Origin: Caballeronia ptereochthonis | GTDB taxonomy: Bacteria > Pseudomonadota > Gammaproteobacteria > Burkholderiales > Burkholderiaceae | Length of the DNA stretch: 64,000 nucleotides | Assembly (NCBI RefSeq): GCF_001545075.1 | Contig: NZ_FCOB02000012.1 | Coordinates: 1-64,000 of the forward strand | Direction: 5' to 3' | Shown here: positions 28,279-36,449 of the stretch, one piece after another | How the letters are laid out: each line of letters begins with the position of its first letter | Numbering within the stretch: position 1 is the first letter of the stretch | Translations under genes and position numbers: made by a program | The notes under the pieces: model-generated | What the model saw: only the letters and a program-made list of their open reading frames with translations | Told to the model about the DNA's origin: nothing | Database searches by the model: none

Positions 28279-28449
28279 GCGTTTCCATGAAATCCTGAAT
28301 TCTTAGTGGTCTTCGATGACGACGAGTCTGCCTGGGCCCAAAGCTGCTTTCTTTGGTTACTTTCTTTGCAGCAGCAAAGAAAGTGACTGCCGCCCCGCAC
28401 AGGGGCAACGCCAATAAACCACTAAGAATTCAGGATTTCATGGAAACGC
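28279..28449 (+). repeat. Dispersed palindromic repeat, copy 4, with terminal inverted repeats
   Basis: A 32-base terminal inverted repeat (28279-28310 and 28418-28449, containing GAAATCCTGAATTCTTAGTGG) bounds this copy. Inside are the CAGACTCGTCGTCAT-type block, the 10-bp stem CTTTCTTTGC/GCAAAGAAAG and the CCCC-GCACA-GGGG hairpin. The right terminus overlaps the first ten bases of the nicR-like gene, including its ATG. The left end begins 21 bases after the stop of the cytochrome gene and may also act as its terminator. Confidence 0.85.
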
Positions 28450-28898
28450 AAGCAGCGCAAACAAACAACGACCGTTATGAAGTCTCCGAACAGATCGGCC
28501 ATCTACTGAGAAAAGCATACCAACGCCACCTGGCGATATTCAGCCAGACAATCGGCGATCCCCAACTCACGGCGGTGCAATTCGCCGTCCTGAGCGCGAG
28601 TCTTCGCATGGGCCCATCATCGATGAGCGATCTCGGCAAGGCCACCGCGATCGACGCGGCGACCGTACGCGGCATCATCGAACGATTGAAGGGCCGCAAG
28701 TTGATCGAACTGAAAACAAACCCCGCAGACCGCAGAAAGACAACCGTCGAACTGACCAGCGAGGGCCGCGAGCTCGTGGAACGCACGACCCCCGCCGCCC
28801 AACGCGTGAGCGAATCGACAATGAGCGATCTGAACGAGGTGGAGCGCGTCGCCGCACTCATGCTGTTGCGCAAGCTGAGCAACTCCCCGACGGCTTGA
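28440..28898 (+). CDS. nicR: MarR-family regulator, NicR-like
   Basis: The 152-residue protein is a MarR winged-helix regulator. It has an N-terminal dimerisation helix (VSEQIGHLLRKAYQRHLAIF), a helix-turn-helix SMSDLGKATAIDAATVRGII and the wing ADRRKTTVELTSEGRELV. NicR in Pseudomonas represses nic genes until 6-hydroxynicotinate binds; its position next to the cluster supports the same role. The ATG at 28440 gives the family start. Upstream in-frame codons belong to the dispersed repeat. A second, similar regulator converges from 29384. Confidence 0.82.
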   Translation: METQAAQTNNDRYEVSEQIGHLLRKAYQRHLAIFSQTIGDPQLTAVQFAVLSASLRMGPSSMSDLGKATAIDAATVRGIIERLKGRKLIELKTNPADRRKTTVELTSEGRELVERTTPAAQRVSESTMSDLNEVERVAALMLLRKLSNSPTA

Positions 28899-28904
28899 AG
28901 AGAA

Positions 28905-29384
28905 TCAGGAAGTTTCAGGCGCGTCGATCATCTTCCTGAGCAGATACACCATCGCTACACGCTCTGCCGGATTCAACGGGCCGTAAGTCTGCTCCGTGAT
29001 GTCATGCGCGAAAGGCACCGTGCGCTCGACGAGCGCGTCGCCTTCACCGGTCGTCGTGACCGTGACCTTGCGTCCGTCGTTGGCGTCCCGCGCCACGGCA
29101 ATCAGACCGCGCGTCTGCAGGCGCTCGACCACGCCGCGTATCGTCGCCTGATCGATCGCCGTGATCTTGGCGATGTCGTTGAGCGACGCGCCTTGCTGAT
29201 CCCGCACCGCGCACAGCGTGACGAACTGCGCGGCGGTCAGCTGGGAGTCGGGAATCGCCTGTTGAAAGATCGCGACGTGACGCTGATACGCGCGTCGCAA
29301 CAAATGACCGATCTGCTCGTTGAAGTGATAGTCGTCAGATGCGCGCGAAGTTTGAGCCGGGGCACGGGACATGGCTGCCTGCAT
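28905..29384 (-). CDS. Second MarR-family regulator, NicR-like paralogue
   Basis: The 159-residue protein resembles its convergent neighbour: FNEQIGHLLRRAYQRHVAIF, SLNDIAKITAIDQATIRGVV and NDGRKVTVTTTGEGDALV show the same MarR helix-turn-helix and wing. The first 15 residues differ. Start choice is uncertain: ATG at 29384 or at 29372, neither with a strong ribosome binding site. It ends seven bases from the other MarR gene. One paralogue probably controls nic genes; the other may respond to a related aromatic acid or cross-regulate. Confidence 0.85.
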   Translation of the reverse strand: MQAAMSRAPAQTSRASDDYHFNEQIGHLLRRAYQRHVAIFQQAIPDSQLTAAQFVTLCAVRDQQGASLNDIAKITAIDQATIRGVVERLQTRGLIAVARDANDGRKVTVTTTGEGDALVERTVPFAHDITEQTYGPLNPAERVAMVYLLRKMIDAPETS

Positions 29385-29439
29385 GTGATTGCACGATGTG
29401 TCGTCCCGCGATTATAACGAGGCGCATGTCCACGCCCGT

Positions 29440-30561
29440 CTATTTCGATACCCCCGCTCGCATGGACGTATCCGCAACGAGGCGGCTGCGCGTGGCGAAA
29501 CGGTCCTTGATGCGCAGAAACGGCGCTTCGATCAGGTAGTAGCTCAAGGTCGCCGCGGCGAGCGCGCCGACCACGCAGAGCGGAAAACGATACGCGACGG
29601 GCGAATGCACATTGCTGAAAAGCTGCTGCCAGAGATAGAGACTGAAGGATATCGTGCCGACATACACGAAGGGCGCAGTGCGCAGAAGCCGCGAGAACCA
29701 GAAGTCCTTTTGCGAGATCAGCACGACGATGACGAAGCCGACCATCGCCGATTCGATCGTCGTGCCGTAGGTGGCGCGCCAGAGTCCGCCGAGCTTCGCC
29801 TGCAAGGCCGAGACGGCGAAGAGCAGCAGCAGGACCGTTGCAGTCGGAATGACCGGTCCCCAGGGAAGCGCCGCGACGCGCGCCTTGAGCCCATCCTTGT
29901 TCAACGCGACGAAGCAGCCGATCAGGATAGGGTCGATACCCGTGTGCAGCATCATGCTCAATTGTCCGCGCAGGCTGGGCGCGGCGAAATACGTCGCGAT
30001 TCTGACGAGCGGCACGAGCACGATCAGCGCGACGAGCGCGCGCTGATTGCCGCGCTTGAGGATATGAAAGAGCAACGGCGGCCAGAACCAGTAGAACTGC
30101 TCTTCGAGCGCGAGCGTCCAGAAATGGCCGAGATACCACGCGCCGTCCGCGTGCGCCGCATTCAGCGAACCCATGCCCGCGATGGCCGAATAATTCCACA
30201 GATGCAGCGCGGCGACCGCGACTTGCCGATGATCTATATCCACGAGACCGGCGAACGACATGAACGCGACGATCGCGAGATACATATAGAACGCGGGCCA
30301 GATTCTCAACGCGCGCTTCGCATAGAAAGGAAGAAGGCGAATCGAACCGCTCGCTTTCCACTCCGCATTCAGGATGCTGGTGATCAGATAGCCGCTCAGC
30401 ACGAAGAAGATGAGCACGCCGAGACGTCCATCGGAGATCAGCCGCAAGGGCGCGAGCAACCCGCTGTAGCCGCCGTCGATCATGTGCTGCGCGTGACCGA
30501 TGACGACCATCGTTACCGCGACGCAACGCAGGCCCGTCAGCTCTTGCACATGATTCTTCAT
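29440..30561 (-). CDS. Acyltransferase 3 family membrane protein (probable EPS O-acetyltransferase)
   Basis: The 373-residue protein has about ten membrane segments and Acyltransferase_3 motifs. VQELTGLRCVAVTMVVIGHA carries the conserved histidine of the first segment, GRLGVLIFFVLSGYLITSIL follows, then FYAKRALRIWPAF with the conserved arginines and FWTLALEEQFYWFWP. These proteins move acetyl or other acyl groups onto polysaccharides at the inner membrane. It is divergent from a second acyltransferase and lies beside the cepacian genes, so it probably acetylates that polymer (comparable to BceO/BceS/BceU); which one cannot be decided. Confidence 0.87.
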   Translation of the reverse strand: MKNHVQELTGLRCVAVTMVVIGHAQHMIDGGYSGLLAPLRLISDGRLGVLIFFVLSGYLITSILNAEWKASGSIRLLPFYAKRALRIWPAFYMYLAIVAFMSFAGLVDIDHRQVAVAALHLWNYSAIAGMGSLNAAHADGAWYLGHFWTLALEEQFYWFWPPLLFHILKRGNQRALVALIVLVPLVRIATYFAAPSLRGQLSMMLHTGIDPILIGCFVALNKDGLKARVAALPWGPVIPTATVLLLLFAVSALQAKLGGLWRATYGTTIESAMVGFVIVVLISQKDFWFSRLLRTAPFVYVGTISFSLYLWQQLFSNVHSPVAYRFPLCVVGALAAATLSYYLIEAPFLRIKDRFATRSRLVADTSMRAGVSK

Positions 30562-30625
30562 GAAAGATCCTCTCGATGAAAGCCGAGAGCGGCGTCCTCC
30601 TTGCCGCTAGGAAGATCAAGCATCT

Positions 30626-30786
30626 GCTAAAAAATTAGGCAAGAAATAATCCGGCTTGTTAGAAAATATTTCGAACTATCCAGACTTGGCGCGCCAAGGC
30701 GCGTGCGCGAATCGCCGGGAATTCGCTAAGGATTTTTTTCTTTTTCTTGCGTTCTACGATGAGCCGCACACCGAGCGGCCTTAGCG
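30626..30786. promoter_or_regulatory. AT-rich motif and CTAAGG/CCTTAG dyads in the divergent acyltransferase promoter region
   Basis: The 257-base region between the two acyltransferases holds GCTAAAAAATTAGGC (30626-30640; arms CTAA/TTAG), a 12-base palindrome TTGGCGCGCCAA near 30687, and an inverted pair CGCTAAGG (30724-30731) and CCTTAGCG (30779-30786). Similar elements occur at other divergent regions of the EPS locus. A regulatory role is inference. Confidence 0.4.
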
Positions 30787-30818
30787 GCTGCGTTTAACCG
30801 CATCGACGACGCGCAATC

Positions 30819-31949
30819 ATGAACGAAAGAATTCGCGGATTCGACGGCCTGCGCGCGCTCGCCGTCCTGCTGGTCTTTCTCCATCACAAGGCGATGGCGG
30901 AAGGCAGCGGCCTGGGACATCTCGGCGTATGGATTTTCTTTGCGCTGAGCGGTTTTCTCATCACTGACATACTGACGACACAGCGGTGTTATATCGATGC
31001 CGGTACGAGCTCGTTCGCCGCCGAGCTCAAGCGTTTTCTCTATCGGCGCACGCTGCGGATCTTCCCGATCTATTACCTGCTGCTCGTCACGCTCGCGCTG
31101 CTGATGACGATCGGCTTCGCGGGTCCCGAGCTCGCGGGCGGCATGCCGTTTCATTTCGCGTATCTGTCCAATTTCTGGATCGCGGACGTGCTGCATTACT
31201 GGCCTGGACGCTATTCGCATCTGTGGAGCCTGTCGATCGAGGAGCAGTTCTACCTCGTGTTCGCGCCGCTGCTGCTGGCCGTGAGCGCGAAATGGCATGC
31301 GCGGATCTGTTGCGCGGTATTCGTGACCGGCATCGCGGCGCTCGCGTGGATGAAGGCGGCGAACGATCCGGCGATCGTCATCTATACGCATCCGCTCACG
31401 AATTTCTGGCTGCTTGCATTGGGCGGCGCCGGCGGCGCATTGCTGCGCAGAGGCGGCGTGTTCAGGCGTTGCCTGAAGCCGCTTCCTGTCGCGCTCGCGC
31501 TTGCCGTGTGTATCGGGCTCCTTTGCAGTGTGGAGCCCACATGGGAAACACTCGCGAGTCCATGGCGCTTCACGGTGCTGTACGTGCTCTACGGCGCATG
31601 CATCGCGGCACTCGTGTGCTCGGTCGCGTGTAGCGGGAGCGCGGCACTGTTGCGCGTGCTCGAATGGGCGCCGCTCGTGTCGCTCGGCAGGATCAGCTAT
31701 GGCTTTTATCTTTACCACGGCTTCATTCCCGACTTTGCCAAGAGCGCCAAGGTGATCGCGATGTTCGGCGCATCCGGCATTCCGTGGTGGGCGCATGCGG
31801 CGAGCGTCGTCGCGTCGTTCCTGCTCACGCTGATGCTCGCCAGGCTGTCGTGGCGCTTCATCGAGGAGCCGATCCTGCGGCTCAAGAACCGGCGCTTTGC
31901 GCGCAAAACCGAGCCCTCGGAACCCAGCCAGAGCGCGCTTTCTCGCTAA
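30819..31949 (+). CDS. Acyltransferase 3 family membrane protein (probable EPS O-acetyltransferase)
   Basis: The 376-residue integral membrane protein opens with IRGFDGLRALAVLLVFLHHK and GHLGVWIFFALSGFLITDIL, the hallmark first segments of the Acyltransferase_3 (OafA/NodX-like) family. FLYRRTLRIFPIYYLLL and HLWSLSIEEQFYLVFAPLLL follow. The C-terminus ends with a conserved RFIEEPILRLK motif. It is divergent from the gene at 29440-30561 and is a second candidate for acetylating cepacian. The stop codon lies inside a GCTAAG-N7-CTTAGC dyad (31945-31963). Confidence 0.87.
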   Translation: MNERIRGFDGLRALAVLLVFLHHKAMAEGSGLGHLGVWIFFALSGFLITDILTTQRCYIDAGTSSFAAELKRFLYRRTLRIFPIYYLLLVTLALLMTIGFAGPELAGGMPFHFAYLSNFWIADVLHYWPGRYSHLWSLSIEEQFYLVFAPLLLAVSAKWHARICCAVFVTGIAALAWMKAANDPAIVIYTHPLTNFWLLALGGAGGALLRRGGVFRRCLKPLPVALALAVCIGLLCSVEPTWETLASPWRFTVLYVLYGACIAALVCSVACSGSAALLRVLEWAPLVSLGRISYGFYLYHGFIPDFAKSAKVIAMFGASGIPWWAHAASVVASFLLTLMLARLSWRFIEEPILRLKNRRFARKTEPSEPSQSALSR

Positions 31950-32275
31950 GCAAAAGCCTTAGCAGGAAAACTTTTAAGTATCGCTCGAAATGTCTTGTCC
32001 TGTCATATTCGGACAAACCATAGCAATGGTATGCTTCCTGCACAATATCTTCATACACGAGCGAGACCACGCGTCGTGCGCTGATTTGGATCGGTTACTG
32101 CACCACCAGCGATTCAAAACCAGCCGGATGCACCATTTTGTTGTTCGAGCAAACGTTTGCGAGTACCTCGGAATCCCTGGATCGGGTGTGCGGGACGCCG
32201 GCTTTTTAGGCCGTCCGTTTGATTTTCGTGAGCGCCGTCCGATCCGCAGCGAAGTCGACTGCATGGAGCAAAGCA
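31950..32275. other. Intergenic region with dyads, no gene
   Basis: These 326 bases precede the DUF4096 gene. No ORF here looks like a protein. Visible dyads are GCTAAG/CTTAGC (31945-31963), TTGTCC-N10-GGACAA (31995-32016) and ACCAT-N4-ATGGT (32017-32030). The last two sit adjacent and could be operators for the downstream gene. Confidence 0.4.
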
Positions 32276-33106
32276 ATGTTTTTCAACGAACTCAGCAATG
32301 AAGAGTGGGTGATGGTCTCCGAGTTGATCGGCGAGAGCGAGGTGCGCGAGCACCGCCGCGGCCGGCCCAGAGCCCATCCGCGCACCATCGTCAATGCCGT
32401 GTTGTGGATCCTCACGACCGGCGAAACCTGGTCCAGATTGCCGAGCCACTATCCGACGGTGCCAACTTGCCGCCGCCGCTTTGTCGAATGGCAAATGAAC
32501 GGCACGCTCATTGAAATCGTGAAGGTGCTGGCCAACGCCGGACGTTCCTTCGCCTATGTGCCGCGCCAGCCGGTGGCCGAAGCGGCGCCGCGTCCCGTCG
32601 CGCCTGCGTACGATTGCGATCGCCTGAGAGGCGTGTTCTGGCAGAACCCCGAATCGTGGCAGTCGCCGGATGCGCTGCCGTTCAGTCGGGTCGCGAGCGC
32701 GCCGCGCCGCTTGCCCGAGGCGCGCGATGTCGCGCAGGCCAACGCGCCGGTGCTCGCGCAGACACGCGCGCGCGCGGCGCGTCTGGCGCGGCCCTATGAA
32801 ACGCCGCTGCCCTTCGAGGCCGCCTGCGCGCCCGTCAGCGATGCGCGCGGCTATAACATCTATCCGATCGCCCGCAACGTGTCGGGCGGCATGTTCCGCG
32901 GCTGGGCCGAGATCGTGAAGGACGGATGCCGCGTCGAGCGCTCGGGACTGATCGGTCCGCGCTTCGCAGCGGCGGAAGACGCGCGCACGTATGCGCTGGA
33001 ATGGGCGAAGCGCTGGATCGCCGCGCAAGCGACGCGCGCGGATGTCGCCGTATCCGCGCGCGAGATTCGTTCGGAGGAGCGCGCGCCGGCGGATTTGAGG
33101 AACTGA
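32276..33106 (+). CDS. DUF4096 (IS402/IS5 transposase N-terminal domain) fused to a second domain; domesticated-transposase-like protein
   Basis: The 276-residue protein begins with the DUF4096 DNA-binding module found at the start of IS5/IS402 transposases (ELSNEEWVMVSELIGE, RGRPRAHPRTIVNAVLWILT, TGETWSRLPSHYPTVPTCRR). No DDE catalytic domain follows. Instead there is a proline/alanine-rich linker (about residues 100-195) and a compact C-terminal domain with GYNIYPIARNV, GMFRGWAEIVKDG and TYALEWAKRWIAAQ. The ATG at 32276 has GGAG seven bases upstream. No terminal inverted repeats flank the gene. It sits between an acyltransferase and bceA, so it may be a regulator recruited to the EPS locus; the function is unknown. 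Confidence 0.75.
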   Translation: MFFNELSNEEWVMVSELIGESEVREHRRGRPRAHPRTIVNAVLWILTTGETWSRLPSHYPTVPTCRRRFVEWQMNGTLIEIVKVLANAGRSFAYVPRQPVAEAAPRPVAPAYDCDRLRGVFWQNPESWQSPDALPFSRVASAPRRLPEARDVAQANAPVLAQTRARAARLARPYETPLPFEAACAPVSDARGYNIYPIARNVSGGMFRGWAEIVKDGCRVERSGLIGPRFAAAEDARTYALEWAKRWIAAQATRADVAVSAREIRSEERAPADLRN

Positions 33107-33123
33107 GAAGCGAGGATCGCGAC

Positions 33124-33150
33124 ACATCGCCTCGTTGGACGAGGCGATGT
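33124..33150. terminator. Perfect 12-bp hairpin between convergent genes
   Basis: ACATCGCCTCGT (33124-33135), a three-base loop TGG and the exact complement (33139-33150) form a strong stem-loop between the DUF4096 gene and the end of bceA, which converge. There is no U-run on either side, so it may act with Rho or as an RNA 3'-end stabiliser rather than as a classical terminator. Confidence 0.6.
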
Positions 33151-33164
33151 TCAACCAGGCGCAT

Positions 33165-34676
33165 TCAACTGCGGCCGTACGTATCCTCGAATCGCACGAT
33201 ATCGTCCTCGCCGAGATAAGTTCCCGACTGCACTTCGATGATTTCGAGCGGCATCTTCCCCGGATTCTCCAGGCGATGCTGCACGCCGATCGGAATGAAC
33301 GTGGACTCGTTCTCCGCGAGAATGAACGTCTCGCTTCCGCGCGTGACGAGCGCTGTGCCGCGCACGACGATCCAGTGTTCCGCGCGATGATGATGCATCT
33401 GCAAGGACAGCCGCGCGCCCGGCTTCACGACGATGCGCTTCACCTGGAAGCGGTCGCCCTGATCGACTGAATCGTAATGTCCCCACGGCCGATGCACCTT
33501 GCGATGGTCCGCCGCCTCGCTGCCCTGTTCCGACTTGATGCGCCCGACGATCGCCTTCACGTTCTGAGCGGATGACTTGTCCGCGACGAGAATCGCATCC
33601 GCGGTTTCGACGACGACGAGATTCCGCGTGCCCACGCATGCGATGAGCCGCCCTTCGGAATGCGCATAGGTCGAAGACGCGCCCTCGAACATCACGCGCC
33701 CGCGCGCGACGTTCGACGCATCGTCCTTCGGCAGAATGTTCCAGATCGCATCCCACGAGCCGACGTCGGACCAGCCGGCATCGAGCGGCACGACCGCGCC
33801 CGCGAACATGTCGTCGCCGCGGTCGCTTGCGAGATGCTCCATCACGGCATAGTCGATGGAATCCGACGGCGACGACGCGAACGCGTCGCGGTCGAGCCGC
33901 AAGCACTCGCCATCGTCGATGCCGCGCTCGAACGCCGCGAGACATGCCGCGTGGATCGCGGGCTGATAGTGCTCGATGGCCGCGATCCACGTCGACGCAC
34001 GCACGATGAAGATGCCTGCATTCCAGCCATACTCGCCCGAGCCGAGATATTGCTGCGCGAGTTCGAGATGCGGCTTTTCGACGAAGCGTTCGAGCCTCCA
34101 CGCGCCGCGGCCGTGCATGGGCGCGCCCATCTTGATGTAGCCGTAGCCGGTCTCGGCATGTGAGGGCACGACGCTCAGCGTGACGATCGCGCCTTCCTCC
34201 GCGCATCGCGCGCCTTCGCAAATCGCGCGATGAAACGCATCCTGGTTGGCGACGACATGGTCCGCTGGCATCACGACGAGCACGGCGTCCTCGCCTTCGC
34301 GCAACGCATGCAGCGCGGCAGCGGTCAGCGCGGGTGCGGTGTTGCGCGGCACGGGTTCGAGCACGAGACGCGCGCGGCGGCCGTGGCTGCGCAACTGCTC
34401 GGCGGTGGTGAAGCGGTGCTCTTCATTGCAGACGACGATGGCAGCGGCGACGCGCATGTTCATCGGCGACAAACCATCGAGGCGGTTCGCGGTCGCCTGC
34501 AGCAACGACTGGTCCCCGATCAAGCCGATGAGTTGCTTGGGAAAGTGCTCGCGCGACATCGGCCACAGCCGCGTGCCCGAGCCTCCCGCGAGAATGACCG
34601 GCTGAACGCTCAAGCGCACGCCGGTATCGGCGGCGATCGTGGATGCGCCCGAGAGCGCGGTGTCTGTCGCATTCAT
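33165..34676 (-). CDS. bceA: Mannose-1-phosphate guanylyltransferase / mannose-6-phosphate isomerase
   Basis: The 503-residue bifunctional enzyme has the nucleotidyltransferase signature VILAGGSGTRLWPMSR near residue 26, LEPVPRNTAPALTAAAL, VMPADHVV and FVEKP. The C-terminal cupin-type isomerase domain shows RPWGHYDSVDQGDRFQVKRI and LQMHHHRAEHWIVVRG. It makes GDP-mannose for cepacian. A strong GGAGG precedes the ATG at 34676. BceA is the first gene of the Burkholderia bce cluster; here it is divergent from bceB rather than in line with it. Confidence 0.95.
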   Translation of the reverse strand: MNATDTALSGASTIAADTGVRLSVQPVILAGGSGTRLWPMSREHFPKQLIGLIGDQSLLQATANRLDGLSPMNMRVAAAIVVCNEEHRFTTAEQLRSHGRRARLVLEPVPRNTAPALTAAALHALREGEDAVLVVMPADHVVANQDAFHRAICEGARCAEEGAIVTLSVVPSHAETGYGYIKMGAPMHGRGAWRLERFVEKPHLELAQQYLGSGEYGWNAGIFIVRASTWIAAIEHYQPAIHAACLAAFERGIDDGECLRLDRDAFASSPSDSIDYAVMEHLASDRGDDMFAGAVVPLDAGWSDVGSWDAIWNILPKDDASNVARGRVMFEGASSTYAHSEGRLIACVGTRNLVVVETADAILVADKSSAQNVKAIVGRIKSEQGSEAADHRKVHRPWGHYDSVDQGDRFQVKRIVVKPGARLSLQMHHHRAEHWIVVRGTALVTRGSETFILAENESTFIPIGVQHRLENPGKMPLEIIEVQSGTYLGEDDIVRFEDTYGRS

Positions 34677-34756
34677 GAAGTGCCTCCTGGCGCGTGATCG
34701 CAAAAGCGGACTCGCCAATATTTAGCACGGAGCAAATGCAACGATAAAAGAAAAAA

Positions 34757-34786
34757 CCGCTAAAAAATCGACACGTTCCTTAGCGG
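34757..34786. promoter_or_regulatory. Dyad and AT-rich motif in the bceA-bceB divergent region
   Basis: CCGCTAA (34757-34763) and TTAGCGG (34780-34786) form a perfect 7-bp dyad with a 16-base spacer. The left arm runs into GCTAAAAAATCG, the AT-rich motif seen in the other divergent EPS regions. It is about 80 bases upstream of bceA and 230 upstream of bceB. The rest of the 341-base region (34677-35017) is A/T-rich with no convincing gene. Confidence 0.5.
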
Positions 34787-35017
34787 AGCAAAGCGCGAAG
34801 GACATGCTCGATCAAGAGCGCGAATTATTTCCGTCGTTCGGGAGAAATGGCTGAAAACCCGTCAGACCGGGCCTTCATCGATAAAAAAAGAGAAAAAAAT
34901 CGGGCCGATCGCCAAGACATATTTTCGCGGTTGCAGCGACATATTTATTCACGTTCCATACCACCATGCAGTGAGCAATAAGGACCGTCTTGCTATCTTC
35001 TTCACGAGGTGGATGCA

Positions 35018-36415
35018 ATGCTGAGCGTGATATCGAGAGTCGTCGACATAGCCGTGGCGGTGTTGGGCGCGTCGCTCGGCGCATCGCTTGATGCGGGCGC
35101 TTTCGTCTGGCTCGACGATGTCGAACGCACCATGCTCGGTTTCTCCTGCGTGCTGATGATCATGACGTTTCCCTCGTTCGGCATCTATCAGTCGTGGCGC
35201 GGCAAGCCGGTGTACGACCTGCTTCTGCGCGTGACCTTCGCGTGGCTGCTGGTCGAAAGCGCGGGCGTGCTGCTCACGTTCAGCATTCACCGCTCGGAAT
35301 CGCTCTCGCGCGTGTGGCTCATGTACTGGGCCGCGTGCACGGTCGGCTTGCTGATCGTGTCGAAGACGCTCATCTATACGGCGCTCAAGTTCCTGCGACG
35401 TGAGGGCTTCAATCAGAAGACGGTCGCAATTGTCGGTTTCGCGCCTTATGCGCTGTTTCTCATCGAGCAGATGCGCGGCCGGCCCGACGCGGGTTTCAGC
35501 CCCGTGTGCGTGTTCGATCTCGTCGAAGAGCTCGACGTGAAGAGCCATGCGATGGAAGGCGAAACGCTCGCCGGCGTGCGCATCGAGCGCGATTTCGCAC
35601 AGCTCGCGAATCACGTGCGCAGGCGCGGGATTCGCGAGCTGTGGCTCGCCTTGCCCATCTCGCACGAGCAAGCGATTCACCGCATCGTCACCGAGTTTCG
35701 CGACGATTTCGTCAACGTGCGCTTCATCCCCGACGTGCGCAGCCTGTCGTTCTTCGGTCACGCGGTCGTCGATCTGCTGGGCGTGCCTGCCATCAACCTT
35801 GCCGCGTCGCCGATCACGGACATCAAGGTATTGCCGAAGCTCGTGTTCGACCGCGTGTTTGCAGCGTGCGTGCTGATCGGGATGGCGCCGGTGCTCGCGG
35901 TGATCGCGGTACTCGTGAAGCTTTCGTCGCCGGGGCCGGTGTTCTTCAGGCAAAAGCGAAAAGGCATCGACGGTCATGAATTCGAGATCTACAAGTTCCG
36001 TTCGATGAAGGTCCATACCGAGGCGGCGGGGCATATCACTCAGGCGCGCCGCGGCGACAGGCGCGTGACGAAGGTCGGCGCATTCCTGCGCCGCACGAGT
36101 CTCGACGAGCTGCCGCAATTCATCAACGTGCTCAAGGGCGAGATGTCCGTGGTCGGTCCGCGTCCTCATGCGCTCGAACACGACGACATCTACAAGGATC
36201 TCGTCAAGGGCTATATGCATCGCTACCGCATCAAGCCGGGCATCACGGGCTGGGCGCAAGTGAACGGCTTTCGGGGAGAGACGGACCGCATCGAAAAGAT
36301 GTCGGGGCGCGTGAAGCTCGACCTCTACTACATGCAGCACTGGACCTTCGGCCTCGACATGAAGATCGTCGCGATGACGCTGTGGAAGGGCTTCGCGGGC
36401 GCGAATGCTTACTGA
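35018..36415 (+). CDS. bceB: Undecaprenyl-phosphate glucose phosphotransferase (EPS priming enzyme)
   Basis: The 465-residue protein has four or five N-terminal membrane segments, a CoA-binding-like middle domain ([19 protein letters not shown]) and a further membrane segment. The C-terminal polyprenyl glycosylphosphotransferase domain follows ([67 protein letters not shown]). It transfers glucose-1-phosphate from UDP-glucose to undecaprenyl phosphate, starting each repeat unit. The ATG at 35018 is preferred because GAGGTGG lies six bases upstream; an in-frame GTG at 35009 is possible. Confidence 0.95.
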   Translation: MLSVISRVVDIAVAVLGASLGASLDAGAFVWLDDVERTMLGFSCVLMIMTFPSFGIYQSWRGKPVYDLLLRVTFAWLLVESAGVLLTFSIHRSESLSRVWLMYWAACTVGLLIVSKTLIYTALKFLRREGFNQKTVAIVGFAPYALFLIEQMRGRPDAGFSPVCVFDLVEELDVKSHAMEGETLAGVRIERDFAQLANHVRRRGIRELWLALPISHEQAIHRIVTEFRDDFVNVRFIPDVRSLSFFGHAVVDLLGVPAINLAASPITDIKVLPKLVFDRVFAACVLIGMAPVLAVIAVLVKLSSPGPVFFRQKRKGIDGHEFEIYKFRSMKVHTEAAGHITQARRGDRRVTKVGAFLRRTSLDELPQFINVLKGEMSVVGPRPHALEHDDIYKDLVKGYMHRYRIKPGITGWAQVNGFRGETDRIEKMSGRVKLDLYYMQHWTFGLDMKIVAMTLWKGFAGANAY

Positions 36416-36449
36416 ATACGATCAAGCAAACAACACCTGGAGTTGGACC

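Noticed and set aside
28353..28439. N-terminal extension of the nicR-like gene through the repeat
   Set aside because: Same repeat-derived peptide; MarR homology and usual length begin at 28440.
32276..33106. Active insertion sequence at the DUF4096 gene
   Set aside because: No terminal inverted repeats or target duplication are visible and the DDE domain is absent.
34847..34981. 44-codon ORF in the bceA-bceB gap
   Set aside because: The Shine-Dalgarno is too close to the ATG, the peptide is lysine/arginine-rich without features, and the region looks like promoter DNA.
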